In this document: positions 1-12,645 of the stretch, in pieces
Numbering within the stretch: position 1 is the first letter of the stretch
Layout of the letters: every line of letters starts with the position of its first letter
From: Undaria pinnatifida
Lineage: Eukaryota > Sar > Phaeophyceae > Laminariales > Alariaceae
Reading direction: 5' to 3'
Length of the DNA: 64,000 nucleotides
NCBI GenBank assembly: GCA_012845835.1
Contig: JABAKD010000030.1
Span: 12,751,580-12,815,579, forward strand
Program-made: the position numbers and the translations under genes
Notes under the pieces: generated by a model
Told to the model about the DNA's origin: nothing
The model's database searches: none
What the model saw: the letters and a program-made list of their open reading frames with translations, nothing else

Positions 1-79
1 TGAGCCACCTGGTATCTACAGTACCCGATACCTGGTATATACCTGGTATATCGTACTCCGGAGTATTAGGTATGCCGGA

Positions 80-400
80 GTCTCCATAGCGTAGTAGGTA
101 GATGTCGTCCCTTCCAAAGCTAAAGGTCGTGGGTTCGAGTCTCACCGAGTGCTTGGTGCTCGTAGGGACTTGTTCTTGCGAAGATTTGACGAGCAGAAAG
201 CGCGAGAGAGTGAGTCAGCAAAATCCGATGAAAATCGACTATTATTAATAATGTCATTAAAAGCGGAAAAGTGGGAACGCCGAACCCTGTGGGCAATAAA
301 AATGACGGCAAGTACCGGGGAGGAGAAGGGAAGACACCTGTGACCACAGCTTGCCCAGAACGTCGCTGAGGGTACATGTTCCGTATTGAGCTGGAAAGTA
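80..400 (+). mobile_element. tRNA-derived SINE, family 1, copy 1
   Basis: A near-perfect RNA polymerase III A box (TAGCGTAGTAGG, 87-98) and B box (GGTTCGAGTCT, 132-142) lie 33 bases apart, as in a tRNA. The body that follows (AAGCGCGAGAG, then GATGAAAATCGA, then ACACCTGTGACCACAG) recurs at 48.7, 60.7 and 63.9 kb. A short TTATTAATAATG stretch interrupts this copy. It needs a partner LINE for movement. Confidence 0.7.
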
Positions 401-2090
401 AACGTTGTGATTGAAAAATAATATAAAATTATAGTGGCGAAGAGAATCTGCAATCTGATGTAATCTGACGTAGCAACACTAGAGATTAGACGGGACTACC
501 GTTAGTCTATTAGATCAGTTTGTTTTTTCGGTTCGCCTATCAATAGTTTGGCCGCCGTTTTGAGGTTCGACTTTTCCTTGTTGATATACAGCCAGCCCGC
601 GGCAGACTGCTTTGGACTTCCAGTCAGCAGGCGGCCGGCTGCTTTTGACCTCCAGCGAGCACGCCGCAGACTGATTGGAGCGTTATTGGAGCAATTGAAG
701 CATTTCGACTCGTGGTGTGTGCGTGCACCGGTTTCGCGGTGACTCGCTGCCAGGTGCAGGTGCCGAGCGGGAACGAACAGAGAGGCAGTTCCACGATGGC
801 TCGCGGTGCGGTGCTCGTATAGTGCGGTCGTGTAGCTGCACTGCTGCTATCATATGATGTTGTCATATGCTGCTGCTCCCGCTAAATATTTATCTATCTG
901 TTTGTGGGCGCTCCGGAAAAAGTAGTCTTATTTCGACAATGTTTTGCTTATTTATACGTACAAAAATATCATGCCACGGCGGTCTGCTCACTGGTCTGGA
1001 GTAGCACTGCTGTACTGGTATTAACGCGTTGTTAGTAGCTGCGGTACCTGATACCTTGGTACAGAGGTAAATCAAGTATGCGCCGGTATGGACCTGGCAC
1101 ATCGTAGACTGACTCCCGATTTCACTTTTATATGTGTCAGGTGGAGGCATGAATTGCGTCAGCTGTGATGTATGCGTGTACCACCTTGGGTTGTTTGTGT
1201 TTTTCCCTGTGGTATTCCTCAGCTCCAGAGTGACTGGAGCCTGTCCTGTGACCACGGACTTGATTATGCGAGTTAATGTGAGAACAACAACAACAACCCC
1301 AGCAGCAGCAGCAGCCGCAGTACCACGAGTAGTACTTGAGTTTGAGTCCGTGTTTATTGGTGTTTCGTTTTTTGTGCACATAGAAAAGTGAAGAAAACCC
1401 GACGACGTATTATTATATAAGCGAGTTATACAGGAAGAACGTTGCTTCTGCGTTGTGGGACCATGCTACTTGATATTAATATTGGTTTGTCATTACTTTT
1501 TCAGTGTGGCTAACGAGAGCGTAGAGCCTGCTCGTAATAATAGTGGACCAAGCACTTTTGGCTCTTGAAGCATGATATGATACGAAAACTACAACGAACC
1601 ACCATACAATATCACATATCACGCTCTCCGGAACTGCAAGGACCACGATCGTGCTACTGTTCAGGCATATCTATCAACACACCCAAACGAGGCTTACTTT
1701 TCCCGACACGCAATAACGACATAGCATTGTACCAAATCCGATTCTCCGCGTGTTTCTTCTTATGATCTGGTTTTTATCTTGGCGTCTGCTGTTGTTATCT
1801 TCCGAAGTACACGGCCAATTCAGATCGATCTATTATAGAATATGCATCAGCTCTCATCGCCCGAGCCGGGCTGCTCGTGTCATAGACAGTAGACTGATGT
1901 GTGCATGAGATCCAGCATTAACGCCAACACATGTTGAATTTCCTTAGTTCTCGAATTTATTCCAGGAATTTCGAAGATTTTTGTTCGACATTTCTGTTCC
2001 CCCAGCTCCCTCCTCCAATTGTCTTCCTTTCGCAGTTCCCCCGCTCCTTGCTACTGTCGCCGCCTCCGCCGCTGAAGCGCGCAGCTGATG
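400..2090. other. No gene seen
   Basis: Unassigned sequence with a short AAC and AGC triplet stretch at 1,283-1,320. Overlapping frames on both strands at 0.9-1.4 kb come from this low-complexity DNA. Confidence 0.5.
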
Positions 2091-2289
2091 CTGCTTCTGC
2101 CTTACTCGGCACCCGATTTTTTCAACCAGTGCACCACCAACCGCAACCCCAACCCTTGAACATGACAGGTCGGGGACAGCAGACCTCACCCCTGCCTTAG
2201 CGGCGAAAACGGACAGCAAGCCCGGAAACGAAACGCTCCACACGACGATTGCATCGGTCAAAGACGCTGGGGAAACTAAAAGCTCCATC

Positions 2290-2520
2290 ATGGATTTATT
2301 CGACGCGCATCACCGCCGTGCCCCCCCCGCGGCCCCGACGCCGGGCGACACCCAAACGCCCAGACGCGGGATGATGGCTTCCCACGCGTGGGCATCTACG
2401 TCTAAGGTTACCACGCCGTACTCCACCAGGGGCAAGGGGGGTACCGGTAGTGGGTCTGGTGGGGCGGGGTCGGTGGGGGGTGCGGAGAGATACGGGTACT
2501 TGAGCTTCTCGGAAGTCCAG
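2290..2520 (+). CDS. Candidate first exon, Gly/Ser-rich protein start
   Basis: The ATG at 2290 has A at -3 and G at +4. The frame is open for 77 codons and stops exactly at a strong donor, CCAG before GTGAGG, in phase 0. The product is rich in Pro, Ala, Gly and Ser and ends YGYLSFSEVQ. The same frame is open back to about 2091 without another ATG, so it could also be an internal exon beginning near 2136 after a pyrimidine-rich stretch. It lies on the same strand as the PH-like gene and has matching phase, so it may be that gene's start, but about 10 kb separates them. No family is recognised. Confidence 0.4.
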
Positions 2521-2726
2521 GTGAGGGGTGCCCCTGGTTCTGTGTTGTCTTCGTGGGTGGATGTCGTGGAGGCGTGAGGCGTGGCGGTAGTGTGTGTGTG
2601 TGTGTGTGTTTTTTTTTTTTCCGGTCTGTTTGTTTGTGGTCTTCTTGAGGTGTGTGGTCTTTATATCTCCACCCATTTTCACCCCAGCACAACCAGTGTC
2701 CGTGCTGATGACTCATAAAGAGACGA

Positions 2727-3275
2727 GCTCTTGTGGTCACAAACTACGAGACAGAGAGAAACATTGCAAATACAGCAAGGCGGTTTGGCCGTGCAATGCC
2801 AACCGCATTGAGTGTGTTCTTGAGTGTTTTCGTTTTTTTGTTCGGGCTGATTTGGTAAAGCAGTAGGTTAGTTTGTTTGTGTTTTTGTGTTGTTTCGTTT
2901 TGTGTTTTGACTTGTGGTCATAAACACCGAGACAGAGATAAGCATTGCAAATACAGCGGCGGTTTGCGAATACAGCAAGGCGGTTCGGTCGTGCAATGCC
3001 AACCGCATTGAGTGTTCTTAGGTGTTTTCGGTTTTCTGTTCGGGCTGATTTGGTAAAGCAGTAGGTTAGTTTGTTTCGTTTTGTGTTTTGTCTTGTGGCC
3101 ACAAACTACGAGACAGAGAGAAACATTGCAAATACAGCAAGGCGGGTTTTTGGCCGTGCAATGACAACGGCATTGAGTGTGTTCTTGAGTGTTTTCGGTT
3201 TTCTGTTTGGGCTGATCTGGTAAAGCAGTAGGTTAGTTTGTGTTTTTGTGTTGTTTCGTTTTGTGTTTTGTCTCG
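2727..3275 (+). repeat. 180-base tandem repeat, three copies
   Basis: Units begin at about 2,732, 2,910 and 3,091 with CTTGTGGTCACAAACTACGA or a variant. Each contains AACATTGCAAATACAGCAAG, GGCCGTGCAATGCCAACCGC, GGGCTGATTTGGTAAAGCAG and a GTTTTGTGTTTTG end. Single relatives lie at about 51,800-51,900 and 57,070-57,180. It sits in the presumed first intron of the plus-strand gene. Confidence 0.75.
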
Positions 3276-3860
3276 TCTCGTTTTCTTTTGTTTTTATGTT
3301 ATTAATATGTTTGAATTGGCTTGGTTTGGGTTTTGTTTTTGTGAGCGTGCATGGTAGCATGGGCGGGTGGGGTGGCGTATCGATGTGGTACGTATTATAA
3401 GCAGTAAGAGTAGCAAGAGTAGCAGAGCTCGAAAAACGAAAAAATGTGCGTTTGTTATATTAATGTTGTATTAACGTATTTCAGTTGCCCTTTGCCGTTT
3501 CTGTTCGACAGCAGCTGGTTACGTTTTACCCGTCCGTCGATTATTATGTCGTTATGCGAGGTATTATGTTACGGTGTGCAGTGAATCTGCCTCCGCTTTT
3601 GCCTTGAGATTTCCCCTCCCTCCTGCTGTGTGCAGACTAACACATGAAACAGAAGGCAGTGTTTGTGTTACATCACCTTCCGGCAATTTTGTCGGCGGAC
3701 CGTCGATTGCGTTATTTGCTCCGATGTGGCTTTAGCTAACAAAAAACCACAAGTAATCATGGGCTGATGATTTGTCAACCGTTCCAAGCTGCGACTCCTA
3801 TCAATACATACGAGTATGATGTACCCTGTTGTGCGATGTTTCCGGTATACTGTACTCCTA

Positions 3861-3890
3861 TTGTATGTATGTATGTATGTATGTATGAAT
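3861..3890. repeat. Short TATG/TGTA tetranucleotide run
   Basis: About six TGTA units. The surrounding 3.3-4.3 kb shows no gene that I can support. Confidence 0.7.
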
Positions 3891-4599
3891 ATGATGCAAT
3901 TAATACCACAGATGGGGAGTCACCGCGCACGGCGCCGCGTTCTCAAATGGTGACATACAGGTTTTACCAGACCCTTGGATTTTTTTGTAATCAAGTAATG
4001 AACATGCGCGTACGAGCTGGTTCCAGCGATAGCAGTAAGTTTCCATATTTGGCCCATAGAACAATGAATACGCTGAATTAGTCGACACTTTACTCATCCA
4101 ACTGAAAGCATCAACAAGGGGAACGCATGGGTGAAGCTCAGTTTGGCGTGCGAGCCGTGGTTCGCGAGATATGACAATTGTTGATCTTACTTGGGGAGGC
4201 GTTGTTTCATAGGGATGTGTAAGTGATTTTGGATTTAGGCCATCACTCCAGCACTACCAGAATACATCGAGTCATTGGACACTAAACGTGTGATATGATC
4301 GCGTCGACAGAAAAACGACCGTGTGACACTTGGTTTGTTCTGCGAGTCGCGAGGGACGGCCGTATCAAACGCCTTTCAAAGTACTTGAACAATGTGTGGG
4401 GCTCTTTGGAAACCTACAGGGAGCCGTTTACTTTCACGGCAATCATTCTTATTCTTGCACCTTGGTTTTTGAGAGTTGAAAAGCGAAATTTGGCAAGGTT
4501 GTTCTTCATAACAAAACAGACCGAATCCTTCGTGGGCTTCTTTGAAAAATAAAATATATACACGATATATATCCCCCTTATATCCCCCCCCCCCCCTCC

Positions 4600-5014
4600 C
4601 GCCCCCCTTTTGATCAAAATCAGGCCCCCACGTCCTTAGAAACTCCGCCCTCCCCTCACGGGTTATTCGACTTACAGTATTCACTTGATGAACTGATGCA
4701 TTCCTTCCACAGCTGTCAGATTTCGTCCCCCTCAGAAACGGGTTTTATAGTTTCCGCGCACAGACTGCCTAACATCACCCTGTTGACCCTGGTAGCTACA
4801 CTGTAGTTGCAAGGGGAGTCGCCGACCTATATCCTCAATGAGGACACACAACCCGTAATACGCGCGATCGGAGTATCACACACAGCTTGCAAAGATGAGT
4901 TTCGACAAAATATTCGATCTCACAGCTGGAATGTAATTTAATTTTTATAATATATTATAAAAAATGAAAATACACTCCAGCTGTGAGATCGAAGATTTCG
5001 TCGAAAATCATCTT
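4600..5014. repeat. Dispersed hairpin-ended repeat, family C
   Basis: A 4.6-4.95 kb body (TTTCCGCGCACAGAC, CTGTTGACCCTGG, GGGGAGTCGCCGACC, GCGCGATCGGAGTATCAC) ends in GAGTTTCGACAAAATATTCG followed by ATCTCACAGCTGGA. The same terminus appears inverted at 4,970-5,014 across a 34-base AT-rich spacer. At least eight other copies are spread over the window. It may be a small non-autonomous DNA transposon. No transposase was seen. Confidence 0.6.
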
Positions 5015-6654
5015 TACGTTTCGTCAGGGAGCGTCGAAGTCCCAGAAAAAAACAGGAAGATGGGCAAAATGTATCTGGAGAAGGGGGGAAAAAAACTTCA
5101 AAATATCCATCAAGGAGTCGTTTCGCCTAGCTCTCGGCCATGAACACGTCCCCCTCTACGGGCTCCAGCAGATTCCTAGTGTCATGATGCACAACCCTGG
5201 CAAATTTCGTTGTCTCAACTCTCAAAAACCAAGGTGCATAGTCTAAGCTTGAAGCCGAAAAGTTTCGATTGTTGCTGGAACCAGCTCGTAGGTACCAGGT
5301 ATTGATTAGTATCGAAAATGTCAGTTGACGGTCTAGAGTTGACCCGTCAAGGCGTCTTTGGACTTATCATACTAGTGTTAGTGTGTGCAGTTGAGTTCCT
5401 TGGCGGCTGCCCTTGACGGCTGTCAGTCAAGGGGCAATAGTGCCGTCAACACACATCTTTGATGAGTGCATACTGGTACGAAGTACCTGGTATATTTTGA
5501 AAAGCATAGTAGCGTGTTGGGATCGAAGAACAGCAACGAAAACTCTGCCAGGTGCGATCTTGGGGGTCCAAACTTGTCAACTTTCTACTGATAGAACATA
5601 GAACAGCAGCAGCAGTGGGAGCACAAAGCAGTACAGTTTGAAGCACGTTTATGATTTTCGTATCATAGGCGTGCTGCTTACGTACCGGAGAGGTCCGTTC
5701 GTTGTACAAGGAGCTCGAATGCACCCTCTATGTGCCTCAACAGCCTGGGCTGTTTCCTGTGATCGATGCCATAATCGTCACCTTTTTTTCAACGCTTTTT
5801 CCCCTTGCATCTCTCCTTGCAGGCCCAATGGGTTACATACTGAGCAGACTCCAAAGAGAAGTGGCAGAATCGACCTTTTGTCGTCCGTTTTGTGAGAGAA
5901 CGCAGCAGCACGAGTGGTACCAGTACCAGTAGTTTGTGACCGCAGAGCTCGAATCTCTCTAGAAATGAGAATCGGCACGGACCCTTGATGTGCTTTATGT
6001 CAATGGGTAAAAAAACTGTTTTTATGCGTGGGGCATCTCCTTGCCTTGTAACTCCGGCACGCCCACTTCCTCTCCACTCCGCGCTGCTTGGTATGGCCAA
6101 TGCTGCTGGCATCGCTGTACTCGTCAGGGTATATGCTTGCTCTGCCCAACCCCCTGAAGTCTATACATAGGAGTGCACCGCACACGGGTTCAGCGTTCAG
6201 CTACGTACTGCGAACAGAATCCCTGGTGTAGTTTTGTCAATAGTGTCTTGTTCCCAGAACGTGGCATTTTTCACGAAATACGAATACAAACTGGGTGCGA
6301 GTCGTACAAGTAGTAAATACCTGGTGGTGTATCAATGGTACCATGATGAGTCTAATCGTACGTCTCGGATACCTGTCGAGTTCCAGCAGTGTGTGTTGTC
6401 TTGTGGGACTTGAGAGACCAAATAATAATATTTTGCGACAAGTTCCACGAAAAATACCAACCAAGTACAGAATACCACGAAAAATACTGGGCTATTATAG
6501 CGTCAACCGCAGTTTTAAACGCTTTCTGCTGGGTCAGGGAAGAGTTAGGGAAGATTCTAGGAAAGATTGTTTGAATGCCGGACCCGAGTGCGAGAACTTG
6601 TACGACAAGCAGCAAGGTTCAAACCGCAAATTTCACTTGTTTTATCGCAACAAC

Positions 6655-6890
6655 AATGGTATTGACTATTAATAGTAGTATTTAATAGTAGTATTGACTA
6701 TCAATAGTAGTATTGAATAGTTTTATTGACTGTTGATATTAATAGTAGTAATGACTATTGATAATAGTATTGAATAGTAGTATTGACTATTAGTGGTAGT
6801 AATATTGTGGTCCCCGCAGAAGGCGGTAATATTAATGGTATTAGTAGCAGCAATAGTAATAATAATAGTAACATTCAATAGTAATAGTAA
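6655..6890. repeat. Degenerate TATTGACTATTAATAGTAG array
   Basis: Variants of TATTGACTAT, TTAATAGTAG and ATTGAATAG repeat across about 235 bases without a fixed period. No gene is seen in 5.0-7.0 kb. Confidence 0.6.
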
Positions 6891-7264
6891 TAGGAAGACA
6901 CTCAAAATCCCCCGGTACGATTGTTGCCCGCAATGCGTACGGCAGCAGCAGTGCCCGCCTTATTCGTAGCTGGCCCCTCGAGAAAAACCACCTTAGTCCA
7001 AATCAACACGGCAGTAACCCGCTACCCGCCCTGTTAGCGCCTTACCATATACCATGTACGGCGCGTGCCCCCTTTGCGGCGGTCAAAGGGAAAAGTCTTC
7101 AAGTCTCGTACACAGCACGGCCTTGTTTGCAGAGACCGCTACCGGTGTATGATATGGTACACGGCAGTATACAACTACATACTCCGTATAATATACGTAC
7201 GAGGTATGAATATACTCCGGAGTAATCGTTTGTGCATGATTGCCGAAAGTGTGTGATGTAGATA

Positions 7265-8960
7265 TTAGTACCTGGTATTCATTAGTATTTTACCTGGTAT
7301 AGTACAGCAGTAAGTATACCAGGTGCCAGGTATATTGGTCTAAGTATAGCTGCACTGACAGGTGACGGCCGTCGTGTCGGAGTGTCCGAGTCGCGCGCTC
7401 GGGTGGGTAAACTAACTGTACCCGGTAAGCTGCACGTAATTATTCCAGAGTTTGTCCATCCGGCCTTTCATTTTACTGATATCAAGCTGGTATCATACTT
7501 TCTCTGGGAACATGTGCTGGGCACGGGCGGTACGAACCTTTAGGATCGCGAGCGTTCGAAAAACTTTGTCGGATGATGTGATGGGATGATTCTCCTTGCT
7601 GTGTGGTCTTCATACTGCTGTACCGCGTACTACCTGGTACCTGGTACGTACTGGTATTTCTTCTTCGAATACATGCTCGAATCGTAACCGGCATTCCCGT
7701 TGGTCTGTAATCCACTACTACTACTACTACTACTACTACTGCTGTGTCGGTGGTGAGAAATCTAAACCTCGTCTGATCAGATAGATCATCCCGCTTACAC
7801 ATTTCTATTGGTACTGCCGTACCTGGTACTTGGAATAGTTGTTTTTTCGAGTATACGAAGATTCGGTCGTATTATAAATATACCGTAGCGTGAAGACACT
7901 CGCCGTTGCCAGGAGGAGGAGGACGGGGGGGGAGGGTGCCTGCTATGTGACCCTAGATCCGAGATACGAAACGGCGGAAGCTGGAGGCAGTAGTGCTAAG
8001 GGGATAAGATCATACCTGGTTCGTATATTATAAAAAATGAAAATACACTCCAGCTATTAGATTAAATGAAAGCAAAATAAAAAAAGTACAAGCGAGTATT
8101 GTACCAGATATGTATCATAAATATATATATATAAAATCATTTGAACGGCGTCAGCTGTGAGTTCGACATATTTGGGGTCGATACCCATCTTTGCAAGCTG
8201 CGTTATACACCGGTCTTTTGTACGTGTACTTGTAGGCGACGCGTGTTATGTCCGTGTGATGTCCGAGTCGCATGCTCGGGTGGGGTAAAGTGTACAGTGT
8301 AAACTGCACGTTTTTATTGCAGAGTTTGTCGATTCGACTAAGCAAAGTACTGGTGCATGTGTTGGGCAAGGGCGGTACATGCGTTTAGGATCGAGACCGT
8401 TCAAAAAATGTTTGGGATTCTCTGATCAGATTATCTTTCTTGTTTTTCTAGTATTAATAATAGTACTGCCGTTCCGTGTTATATTATGTAGCCGTACCAG
8501 GTACCTGGTACTCGTACTGGTGTTTTTCTTTGGAATACCTCGTACATGGCTCGCATCGCATCGTATCGTGTTGTTGTCGGGTGCTTGTCACGAACTTGTC
8601 ACGAACTTGACCAAAAGACCCACCTCCTCGATCTTTATTTTGTTTGGTCGTTGCGATGAGGGTACAAGGAGGTCAGACAGTTAAGACATTAGATTGCAGT
8701 ACTGCATGTCATGATGTTGAATGTGTCATGTTGTGTCATGTTCGCAGTTGTTCGCAGCTGTTCGCAGTCGTACTCGCAGTATCATCATCCCTGGAACTAT
8801 ATACCAGGTACTTTTTTACTATTAATAGGTATGTAGTCTAGACTATGCATCGGAGTTTTTCTTGTTCCGTTCGAGACTTCCAACTCGTGGTCGCTCACTC
8901 TGTTCTGTGACAAGACGCTTCGAGGAGGGCGCTGACTATTCAAACTAATACCTGGTACTG
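7265..8960. repeat. Cluster of TACCTGGTA palindromic motifs
   Basis: At least eight copies of TACCTGGTA or TACCAGGTA lie here, including the compound GTACCAGGTACCTGGTAC at about 8,494 and a doubled copy at 7,631-7,646. A CTA triplet run lies at 7,712-7,740. No gene is supported. Confidence 0.6.
8030..8235 (+). repeat. Family C fragments
   Basis: It holds ATACACTCCAGCT at 8,042-8,054 and, from about 8,150, CAGCTGTGAGTTCGA followed by GGTCGATACCCATCTTTGCA and AGCTGCGTTATAC. These are the shared terminus in two partial pieces. Confidence 0.5.
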
Positions 8961-9751
8961 TTTACCTGCTGCTATGCACAGCGGTAGTACTTCCACGTAC
9001 TGCTGCTCCAGCTCCAGGCTCTTGGTCGTACTTTGCTCGTACTACTATACGAACTGTTTTGATGCGTCGAGTGAGAAATACCTTGTCGTACTGACTGTGC
9101 TTTTTCACACTGCTTTTGATCAATTTTGATGCATCGAACGAGAATCAGGGTTGTGCAGGGTAGTATCATAGTGCTGTACGGTAGGCGTTTCACGCCGAAC
9201 CGGACGTTATTGTCCCGCAGCATTATTGGTCCTATTTTCTACACGTGCACGAATAAAAGGGGAGACCGCCGTTTAACCCCTTCGGAGCCCCCGAACCCCT
9301 CCCTATACTAAATCCAAGTAATTTTGTCCCCAAAAACGGGTTTCCAGTTGTAAAGGGGTTGACTGTAATTAACTGCTATTTGATAGCATGCCAGTATGAA
9401 GGCGGCACTAACTACCAGGTTTAAAAAAGTCCAGTACTCATAGCATACAACCCCAGGTTTATTTCACCTTTGCACTCTCGAGCTGCAAAATAAATTGTCC
9501 CACAATCATTTGAAGTGGTTTTATGCGCAAAATAAAAATGTGGATGCAGTCGGAAATGGTTTGTATTATCAGTATTGTATCAGTATTGTATTGAGAGGCA
9601 ATCAGGCAATCAGGCAATTAAACACACTGCGGGTGGTGTATCATGCGTATCATGCATATCATGCATGCCATCTGACTTACGCCACTGACCACTGCATTGG
9701 CCGTCGCCCTCTTTCCGGCCAGACCTCGAGACTTACCCTTGCTTCGACCAT

Positions 9752-9800
9752 CCGCCGCCGCCGCCCCCACCGCCACCACCGCCACCACCACGATCAACAT
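9752..9800. repeat. CCGCCA-type short repeat
   Basis: A run of CCG, CCA and CCGCCA units. 8.9-10.2 kb shows no supported gene. Confidence 0.6.
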
Positions 9801-10233
9801 CTTGCTATCATACAGCATATCTGTAGTTTACAACGTACATATCATAGCATAGCCGTTAGGATCCCGTGTCTTTTGTCTTGTCATCCATGGGACCACCTTG
9901 CGGATCTTTTGTATCTTGGAACCGCTCTTTTTTTTTGGCGTTTGTTTTTGTTTTTGTCTCCGCCCCACCCCCTATCGGCGGGCGGCGGGGCGAGTTTTTT
10001 GTTTATCCTCGTCACTCTTCGCAGCCTACACGACAAGCGCACTGCACCTGTTCAGTGTTTTGTGACCTTTCCGCACACGAGCCTCGCAAGGGGGTGGGTA
10101 GGGTACGCGTGCGGCTTATCTTGAAAGTAGTCGAGACGTGCATGAAGTCGGTGATCCCCTTTCTGCCCGAAGCCCGCGTTCGCTTCGCGTTAGGGGTCGG
10201 TTTTTGATAATTTTTCATCCGCCGTCTCTGCAG

Positions 10234-10311
10234 CATGGAGCTCGTATGTGCATTCTTTCTTGGCTAATCTTGTTCCGGCCCCTCGCATGTGTATCAACAC
10301 GAACGGCTCTC
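10234..10311 (+). CDS. Candidate internal exon, weak
   Basis: A strong acceptor (pyrimidine-rich, ending CTCTGCAG) and a strong donor (CTC before GTGAGT) bound 78 bases. In one frame it reads SSYVHSFLANLVPAPRMC, entering and leaving in phase 1. Possible partners with compatible phases are 10028 to about 10093 upstream and 10819-10925 downstream, which would link 2520 to 12646 in frame. Neither neighbour has a recognisable product. This is splice-site reading only. Confidence 0.22.
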
Positions 10312-11235
10312 GTGAGTTATATACCGGGCCCTATATACCGGTAGCCCTTTTAGCACAGCACTACCGTTATGGGACGCAACTCTTGGCATTTGACTATGGT
10401 TGCTGTGGGGAGCTGGAAAGCGGCTGACTCCTTTAGAGCTCCACCCACTTTCCGAGGGTCGATTTCATTGGAGTGAGTGTGAAGGGTGGCGTTGTTAAGT
10501 GGTGAAAATGGAGGTTGGGAAAATGTTGAACGTTAGCTCATGCCTTTTGAACATTTGTGACAAGTTGTGTCGAGACCTCCACCCGTTCACCCGGCCCTCC
10601 CAGTTGTCGATATGCTGTGCTGTGAACCCGTTTGGGACTCCTAGGCGGCCACCCAAACCGCGACGAGTGCGATGGCAGGAAGCGATTATTTATTGAAAGT
10701 AAATGGGAAGTTAATGGTGTGCAGCGGTACAAGTATCAATCAGCATGCTGCGAGCGTGTGGACATACAGCTCAGACCCTTGCTCTTATGGGTCGGGCTTC
10801 CCCTCTATATCCCGTCAGGTTGGGCTGAAGTTTGTGGCCGATGCTGCTGTGCTGTGATTTTGGATGCTGCCGGTGGTAGTGCAGTATATCTGTCGACTGT
10901 GCATGCAGTGCAGTGTATTGCCTTGGTGCGCAGTGCCGTCCGGGGGGGGTGTCTCAATACTCGATTCCCACGTGACGGTGGCAGGAGTAAGCGGAGACCA
11001 ACATGCAGGCACGGTACGATAGTTTCGATACCAAGAAACTCCATGCATAGCAAAGCAAAGCCGAAACAAGCCAAGCTACGCCAAGCAAAGCGCAACTGCG
11101 TAAGACGGGGGGAACGAAATGCCTATTTCGCTTGCGCGGTAACTTGCGCGGTAACTCTTGTCGTACCGCACGGCGCATCAAGTCCCTCCTGTGCCGTACC
11201 AGTATGAATGAATGACTACCGTGGGTACCGCCCGT

Positions 11236-11720
11236 GCTGACCAGTGTCCCAGATCCGTGTCCCACCACTTCTTTTCCATCCCGCCGCGTTGGTCGCCGCT
11301 CTCGGAAAGTAAAGTCCAACGCGCTCGTCGTCTTGGAAGGGGGGGGACCGACCGCCTGCTCCTACTCCTCCTCCTCATTGTCCTACTCCTTTTCCTGCCC
11401 ACCCGGGTGCAGCGCACCGTTGTTCCGGCAAATCGGACCATTGGTATCCCAGCCCTTATTTTCCATGCCGCCGTCACGTTGTTGCTCTCGCCAACACAAG
11501 AGCTTGCCGCATAGTGCATGCCGTCATGGTGCTCTCGCCAGCTCAAGAGCCTGACTCGCCTGCTGACTCGGAAGGCGGAGGACCCATCGGCTGCTCCTCC
11601 TCCTTCTCCTTGCACACCGCACCGCACCGGCGTTTCGACCAATGGTTGGGATCCTAGCGATTATATTGTATGCCGTCATCGTGGTGCTCTCGTCAGCACA
11701 AGGACCTCACGCGCTCAATG
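11236..11720. repeat. Degenerate repeats with GTGCTCTCGCCAGC motif
   Basis: ATGCCGTCATGGTGCTCTCG-like stretches recur near 11,467, 11,518 and 11,669, with CTCCTCCTC tracts between. Long reading frames here are by-products of the repeats. Confidence 0.45.
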
Positions 11721-12125
11721 GCTCCGCAGAGGGTCATTGTCGAGCCTTGCATACTTTATGTCGGTATTTTTGTTCGTCGGAGGGCACTAGCCATTGAGCT
11801 GTTTGAGTTAGTCCTTCCAACGAACAGAGCGATCGCCTGCTGCTCGTCGTCCTCCTCCTCCTCCTTCGGCCCGGACTCGTCTTGCGGGCGTTTTAATAGA
11901 ACATACCTGGTTCGGGGTATGGCGGTTTTTCAGGTTACGCGGTAGATACTGCTAGTGGGGTGGTGACGGCGGGAAGAGTTGGTTACTGTTTTCCCGTCGG
12001 TGCAGCTGTTCGCATGTAGCAGCGGCGGCAATGCGCGGGGGTATAATGTTTTGGCTTTTTTCGTTATTCCTTATTTTTGCCCAGCGACACCCTGCACACC
12101 CCGTGTCCGTACTGATTTTCCTACC

Positions 12126-12232
12126 TAGTAATGCTGCTACTACTGCTATTACTATTACTACTACTACTACTATTACTACTACTACTACTACTGCTATTAC
12201 TACTGCTACTAGTACTAGTACTACTACTCGCG
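12126..12232. repeat. ACT triplet microsatellite
   Basis: About 100 bases of ACT units with occasional GCT and ATT interruptions. Confidence 0.85.
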
Positions 12233-12394
12233 TAATACTGTACGTGCATAATCTGTTTATATAGCTCCGAACATTGACAGTCTTTTAGTATACTCAAACA
12301 GTATACTCAAACGTTACCCACTATGATAAACGCCAGATTATCTCCTACTTGGCGATTTAACTATTTCACCGCATCCACAACCGACCCCGCCCCC

Positions 12395-12630
12395 CGCGCC
12401 CCGGCCTTCTTCCGCGCGCGTCATGCGCACACCCACACCGCGGTTTGTAATGGCAGCATCAGTATTGTATTGATATGGTACTGCCTGTTGCTATTAGGTG
12501 GATGGGATGAAGAAGGATCTTCGATTTCGCGTCTTCTAGGCACTGACAACCGCCCCCTCCCCCCCCCTTCCTCCGCCCTCCCGCACGTACTGCGCACGCG
12601 TCCACACCGCGGTTTGTATCGGCATGGTAT
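12395..12630. repeat. Approximate tandem duplication before the PH-gene exon
   Basis: CACACCGCGGTTTGTA occurs at 12,433 and 12,603, each preceded by CCGCCCCC/CCCCGCGCC-type DNA and GCGCACGC-like sequence. The spacing is about 170 bases. Confidence 0.5.
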
Positions 12631-12645
12631 TCGCGGTGCTATCAG

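Noticed and set aside
84-145. Functional tRNA gene
   Set aside because: A and B boxes are present but the stems do not fold as a tRNA, and the body recurs with SINE structure.
2727-3275. CRISPR-like array
   Set aside because: Only three long similar units without short repeats and unique spacers, in a clearly eukaryotic context.
5821-5935. Plus-strand exon after a strong acceptor at 5,820
   Set aside because: The phase needed to join the 2,520 donor meets a stop within seven codons, and no clear donor follows in the other frames.
5999-6130. Minus-strand segment with coding-like composition (YPDEYSDASSIGHTKQRG)
   Set aside because: It has a possible acceptor but no good donor, start or partner exon.
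9618-9818. Minus-strand signal-peptide-like start (MLIVVVAVVAVGAAAADG) before GGTAAGT
   Set aside because: The hydrophobic run is the reading of a CCGCCA/GGTGGC repeat. No convincing downstream exon was found.
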